Positions 15,804 to 20,475 of a DNA stretch of 20,475 bases are shown here, one piece after another. Source of the stretch: Planctomycetota bacterium (GTDB lineage Bacteria; Planctomycetota; SZUA-567); the NCBI GenBank assembly GCA_020860865.1, contig JAJBTL010000436.1, positions 3,735 to 24,209 of the forward strand, given 5' to 3'. The notes under the pieces were generated by a model that saw nothing but the letters and a program-made list of their open reading frames with translations, ran no database searches and had not been told where the DNA came from. The position numbers and the translations under genes are program-made. Position 1 is the stretch's first letter, and each line of letters begins with the position of its first letter.

Positions 15804-15952
15804 TTAAAGTAATTGAAGAAATTCTGTGAAAATCCGGGTTAGGCGCTGTAAGGAGCGGTAGGGTGATTTTTCCGGTGGTTTGGAAAAAGCGCCCGCGAGC
15901 GACTGGATGCGACTAACCCGGAATTTTCACGAAAATTCTTAAATTGCTATAG
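15804..15952. mobile_element. MITE-like inverted-repeat element (no transposase)
   Basis: About 149 bases flanked by imperfect terminal inverted repeats of roughly 38 bases. The core arms pair GTGAAAATCCGGGTTAG (15826-15842) with CTAACCCGGAATTTTCAC (15913-15930), differing by one extra A. The similarity extends outward: GTAATTGAAGAA on the left against GCAATTTAAGAA, the reverse complement of the right end. Inside, GGCGCT/AGCGCC (15842-15847, 15888-15893) and TTTTTCC/GGAAAAA (15867-15873, 15882-15888) add secondary structure. There is no ORF. The ends remind me of some DDE-transposon termini, possibly IS1380-like, but that is from memory only. A three-base GAC flanks both ends, too short to prove a target duplication. 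It could instead be a structured noncoding RNA or the carA leader. Confidence 0.5.
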
Positions 15953-15988
15953 ACGTCGGACCATTCGACAACCCCATGAGGATACGTG

Positions 15989-17167
15989 ATGACTGCGACC
16001 ATGAAAGACCAGTGGCGGGCGGCGCGGGAAAAGGCGGCTTTCCTTGCCCTCGAGGACGGAACCATTTTTCGCGGCTATTCGGTCGGCGCCGACGTCGACC
16101 GGCCGGGCGAAGCGGTCTTCAATACCGGCATGACCGGCTATCAGGAAATCCTCTCCGACCCGTCCTACGCCGGACAGTTCGTCTGCCTCACCGCCCCGGA
16201 AATCGGCAACTACGGCATCACGCCGGACGACATGGAGTCGGAAAAGTTCTTCGCCTCCGGCCTGTTGGTCCACCGCGTGTCGTCGCCGTCCAACTGGCGG
16301 TCGCGGGAACATCTCACAGGAGCGCTTCAGGCCCGTGGCACTCCAGCCCTGGCCGGACTCGACACCCGTGCCCTCACGACCCACCTCCGGGACAGGGGCG
16401 CGATGAAATCGTACATGGCCGTCACCGGCACGGTGACGCCGGACGAGGCCGTCACCCGCGCCCGCGAGTGGGAAGGACTGACCGGCCAGGACTATGTCGC
16501 CCGCGTCACGACAGGCGAAAATTACCGCTGGGACACGGACAACAGCCGCACCACCACCTTCCCGCACCGGGACGAAATCCTTCCGCCGGCCGACCACTGG
16601 GTCGTCGCCTACGACTTCGGCATCAAGTGGAACATCCTCCGCTGCCTCCGCCGCTGCGGCCTCGCCGTCACCGTCGTGCCGGCCCGGACGCCGGCCGCCG
16701 ATGTCCTCGCCATGAAGCCGGACGGCGTTTTCCTGTCGAACGGCCCGGCCGATCCGGCCGCCGTCACCTACGCCTCGGACGCCATCCGGGAACTCCTCGG
16801 GAAAATTCCGCTTCTTGGCATCTGCCTCGGCCACCAGCTTCTCGGCATCGCCCTTGGGGGAGAAACGTACAAGCTCCCGTTCGGCCACCACGGCTGCAAC
16901 CATCCGGTCAAGGACGTGGCGCGGAACCGCACCCTCATAACGTCCCAAAACCATAACTACGCCCTCCGGGCCGAATCGATCCCGGACAGCGTGGCGGAAG
17001 TCACCCATGTCAGCCTGAACGATTCGTCGGTGGAAGGGCTCCGGAGCCGGAATCATCCGGCCTTTTCCGTTCAGTTCCACCCGGAAGCCGGTCCCGGCCC
17101 GCACGATGCCTTCGACGTCTTCAAGACGTTCCACGCCATGATCGGTGAATGGCTGCGGACGAAGTAG
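15989..17167 (+). CDS. carA: Carbamoyl-phosphate synthase small (glutaminase) subunit
   Basis: A 392-residue protein of normal length. The N-terminal CarA domain shows the family signature GEAVFNTGMTGYQEILSDPSY, GQFVCLTAPEIGNYG and LAGLDTRALTTHLRDRGAMK. The C-terminal class I glutamine amidotransferase domain has the nucleophile Cys279 in GICLGHQLLG, followed by NHNYAL, and the His364/Glu366 pair in QFHPEAGPGPHD, completing the catalytic triad. It hydrolyses glutamine and feeds ammonia to CarB for carbamoyl phosphate, used in arginine and pyrimidine synthesis. GAGGA lies seven bases before ATG 15989; the GTG directly before it is less likely. carB is not adjacent: tex follows after 112 bases. 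The upstream 36 bases separate it from the inverted-repeat element. Confidence 0.95.
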   Translation: MTATMKDQWRAAREKAAFLALEDGTIFRGYSVGADVDRPGEAVFNTGMTGYQEILSDPSYAGQFVCLTAPEIGNYGITPDDMESEKFFASGLLVHRVSSPSNWRSREHLTGALQARGTPALAGLDTRALTTHLRDRGAMKSYMAVTGTVTPDEAVTRAREWEGLTGQDYVARVTTGENYRWDTDNSRTTTFPHRDEILPPADHWVVAYDFGIKWNILRCLRRCGLAVTVVPARTPAADVLAMKPDGVFLSNGPADPAAVTYASDAIRELLGKIPLLGICLGHQLLGIALGGETYKLPFGHHGCNHPVKDVARNRTLITSQNHNYALRAESIPDSVAEVTHVSLNDSSVEGLRSRNHPAFSVQFHPEAGPGPHDAFDVFKTFHAMIGEWLRTK

Positions 17168-17279
17168 TCGTTATTGACACTTTTATACACATAATCACGA
17201 GGACCGGTCGCCGCTATTGTCGCTGATAGTGACAAGGGAGCGGCCGATCCGGTTCGATTTCGATTTGGAAAAAAATGGC

Positions 17280-19469
<2,190 letters not shown>

Positions 19470-19486
19470 AAGCGGAAGGAGAACGC

Positions 19487-20152
19487 ATGGCGGAATCGGA
19501 CGACCATAAGGCGCTCAGGAAAAAAGCGACGCAGGTCGACAAGGCGTTGGCGAGAGCCTACCCGGACGCCGGCTGCGCCCTCCATTTCATGGACCCCCTC
19601 CAGTGCCTCGTCTCGACCATCCTTTCGGCCCAGACAACGGACAAGTCCGTGAACGAATGCACGCCCGGCCTGTTCGCCGCCTTCCCGGATGTCGACGCCC
19701 TCGCGGCTGCCGATCCGGAAGCGGTCGAACCGTATATCCGCCGCCTCGGCCTCTACCGGGCTAAAGCCAAAAACGTCGTCCTCACCGCGCAAAAACTCCG
19801 GGACGAATTCGGCGGTGTCGTGCCGGATACGATTGACGAACTCGTCACCCTGCCGGGCGTCGGCCGGAAGACGGCGAACTGCGTCGTCCTCAATGCCTAC
19901 GGGAAACCGGGAATCATGTGCGACACGCATTTCTGCCGCGTCACCCGCCGCCTCGGCTTTCACCATCTCGACGACCCGGTCAAAATCGAGTTCGTCATGG
20001 CGGATCTCCTGCCGCCGAAAAAGTGGGGCGACTTTTCCCACCGGGTCATTATCCACGGCCGGGAAATCTGCCATGCCCGGAAGCCCGAGTGCGGCCGCTG
20101 CCCGCTTGCCCGCTATTGCGACTTTCTCCTTGAGAGCGGAGGCACTTCGTAG
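19487..20152 (+). CDS. nth: Endonuclease III (DNA glycosylase/AP lyase)
   Basis: A 221-residue base-excision-repair enzyme that removes oxidised pyrimidines and cleaves abasic sites. It shows LVSTILSAQTTDKSVN early on, then the helix-hairpin-helix LPGVGRKTAN with catalytic Lys128, and CDTHFCRVTRRLG with catalytic Asp146. At the C-terminus a [4Fe-4S] cluster motif with spacing C-x6-C-x2-C-x5-C is formed by Cys195, 202, 205 and 211. Length is typical. AAGGAG lies seven bases before the ATG. It begins 17 bases after tex, so the two are probably one transcript. All key residues are present, so it should be active. Confidence 0.96.
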   Translation: MAESDDHKALRKKATQVDKALARAYPDAGCALHFMDPLQCLVSTILSAQTTDKSVNECTPGLFAAFPDVDALAAADPEAVEPYIRRLGLYRAKAKNVVLTAQKLRDEFGGVVPDTIDELVTLPGVGRKTANCVVLNAYGKPGIMCDTHFCRVTRRLGFHHLDDPVKIEFVMADLLPPKKWGDFSHRVIIHGREICHARKPECGRCPLARYCDFLLESGGTS

Positions 20153-20158
20153 TATTCT
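20130..20158 (+). promoter_or_regulatory. Putative promoter at the end of nth driving the structured leader
   Basis: TTGAGA (20130-20135, five of six to the -35 consensus), a 17-base spacer, and TATTCT (20153-20158, four of six to the -10 consensus). Transcription would start near 20165 and give a leader of about 270 nt before the next gene. Confidence 0.4.
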
Positions 20159-20164
20159 TATACG

Positions 20165-20437
20165 GTGTAGATTGCCGGAGCATCCGGCAGAAGAGCGGGG
20201 ACGGAAATCGCGGCGCTGAAAACGCCGGACGTTTCCGGCCGCTCATGGTCAACAGAACAGGGTCTTGCCGGGTGGCAACGCGGACGCCAGTATGGCGCGT
20301 CGGTTTTGCCTCCCGGCCAGCCCCTCTTTTTCTCTCTGTTGCCGCCTGTACGTTGGATAGCGAAATAACGCCGCCATGGGCCGCCAGGCCGCAGCGGGAC
20401 GGCGTTTTTTCCCTGAACCCGAAACGGCGAAGGAATA
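20165..20437 (+). promoter_or_regulatory. Structured 5' leader, candidate T-box or other riboregulator
   Basis: No coding sequence is apparent between nth and the next gene. The stretch is densely structured. A 6-bp hairpin spans 20173-20189 (TGCCGG/CCGGCA). A long stem-loop spans 20193-20244 (GAGCGG/CCGCTC, then CGGAAA/TTTCCG, then GGCG/CGCC around an A-rich loop). A hairpin spans about 20267-20318 (GCCGGG-T-GGCAA against TTGCC-T-CCCGGC) with a nested GACGCCA/TGGCG-C-GTC stem, followed a few bases later by a T-rich tract. A terminator-like hairpin comes last. GGGTGGCAACGCGG (20270-20283) resembles the T-box antiterminator motif, with A where one C is expected. However, the distance to the last terminator is long, and I cannot place a specifier loop. 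Regulation by tRNA or a metabolite is inference. Confidence 0.4.
20367..20412 (+). terminator. Terminator-like hairpin just before the last gene
   Basis: AACGCCG (20367-20373) pairs with CGGCGTT (20400-20406), with a small inner GGCC-GCCA-GGCC stem, and the 3' arm runs straight into a T-tract (20405-20410). It ends only 26 bases before the next ATG, a position typical of attenuators rather than of a terminator for nth. Confidence 0.55.
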
Positions 20438-20475
20438 ATGAGAGCAGCGGAACTGGATACCCGTAAGTACCGATC
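20438..20475 (+). CDS. Start of an unidentified gene, cut by the window edge
   Basis: ATG preceded by GAAGGA three bases away opens a frame that runs to the last base and gives MRAAELDTRKYR plus a partial Ser codon. Twelve residues are too few for identification. A K-Y-R near the N-terminus followed by a short run is seen in some 2-isopropylmalate synthases, which would suit a leucine-type T-box leader, but this is only a suggestion. The ribosome-binding site spacing is short. Confidence 0.45.
   Translation, partial: MRAAELDTRKYR

Noticed and set aside
15947..17134. 395-codon minus-strand frame opposite carA
   Set aside because: carA is unambiguous with its full catalytic triad; the opposite frame is a compositional shadow.
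17174..17196. TTGACA upstream of tex as a promoter
   Set aside because: No acceptable -10 box lies at 16-18 bases; the nearby TATACA and CATAAT are far too close.

Overview
The window is GC-rich chromosomal DNA from a Gram-negative-type bacterium. It carries mostly single-copy housekeeping genes (comEC, purine nucleoside phosphorylase, SRP RNA, dnaX, ybaB, ychF, carA, tex, nth) mixed with a few accessory genes. The small SRP RNA without an Alu domain and the PTS-derived regulators (an EIIA-CBS protein and an EIIC-EAL fusion) do not identify a phylum. A lineage such as the PVC group is only a guess. TAG ends several intact genes (ybaB, the EIIC-EAL gene, carA, nth), so the genetic code looks standard.

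Layout. 1-1723 (+): 3' part of comEC with a degenerate C-terminal domain. 1780-7045 (all minus): purine nucleoside phosphorylase, a lone minimal nucleotidyltransferase, a SAM methyltransferase broken by TAA, a MATE efflux pump, a frameshifted CI-repressor-like HTH protein, and an EIIA-CBS regulator. 7178-9898 (+): a strong sigma-70-type promoter, the 4.5S-like SRP RNA, dnaX and ybaB. 9976-12775 (minus): GNAT acetyltransferase, ychF, and a frameshifted two-TM membrane protein with its own terminator. 13017-15744 (+): a small AtpI/AtpZ-like membrane protein, then a PTS EIIC-EAL fusion. 15804-15952: a short inverted-repeat element resembling a MITE. 15989-20152 (+): carA, tex (interrupted by TAG) and nth. 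20153-20475: a structured leader with a promoter, stacked hairpins, a T-box-like motif and a terminator, ahead of a gene that begins at 20438 and runs off the window.

The most unusual items are these. The PTS permease domain is fused to a c-di-GMP phosphodiesterase domain whose main catalytic residues are kept. The leader RNA at the right edge may be a T-box or an unclassified riboregulator. The inverted-repeat element upstream of carA has a 3' arm that can fold two mutually exclusive ways. ComEC has lost its metallo-beta-lactamase metal motif. Four genes carry a single disabling lesion each (two in-frame stops, two one-base frameshifts). That density suggests sequence or assembly error at least as much as real gene decay.
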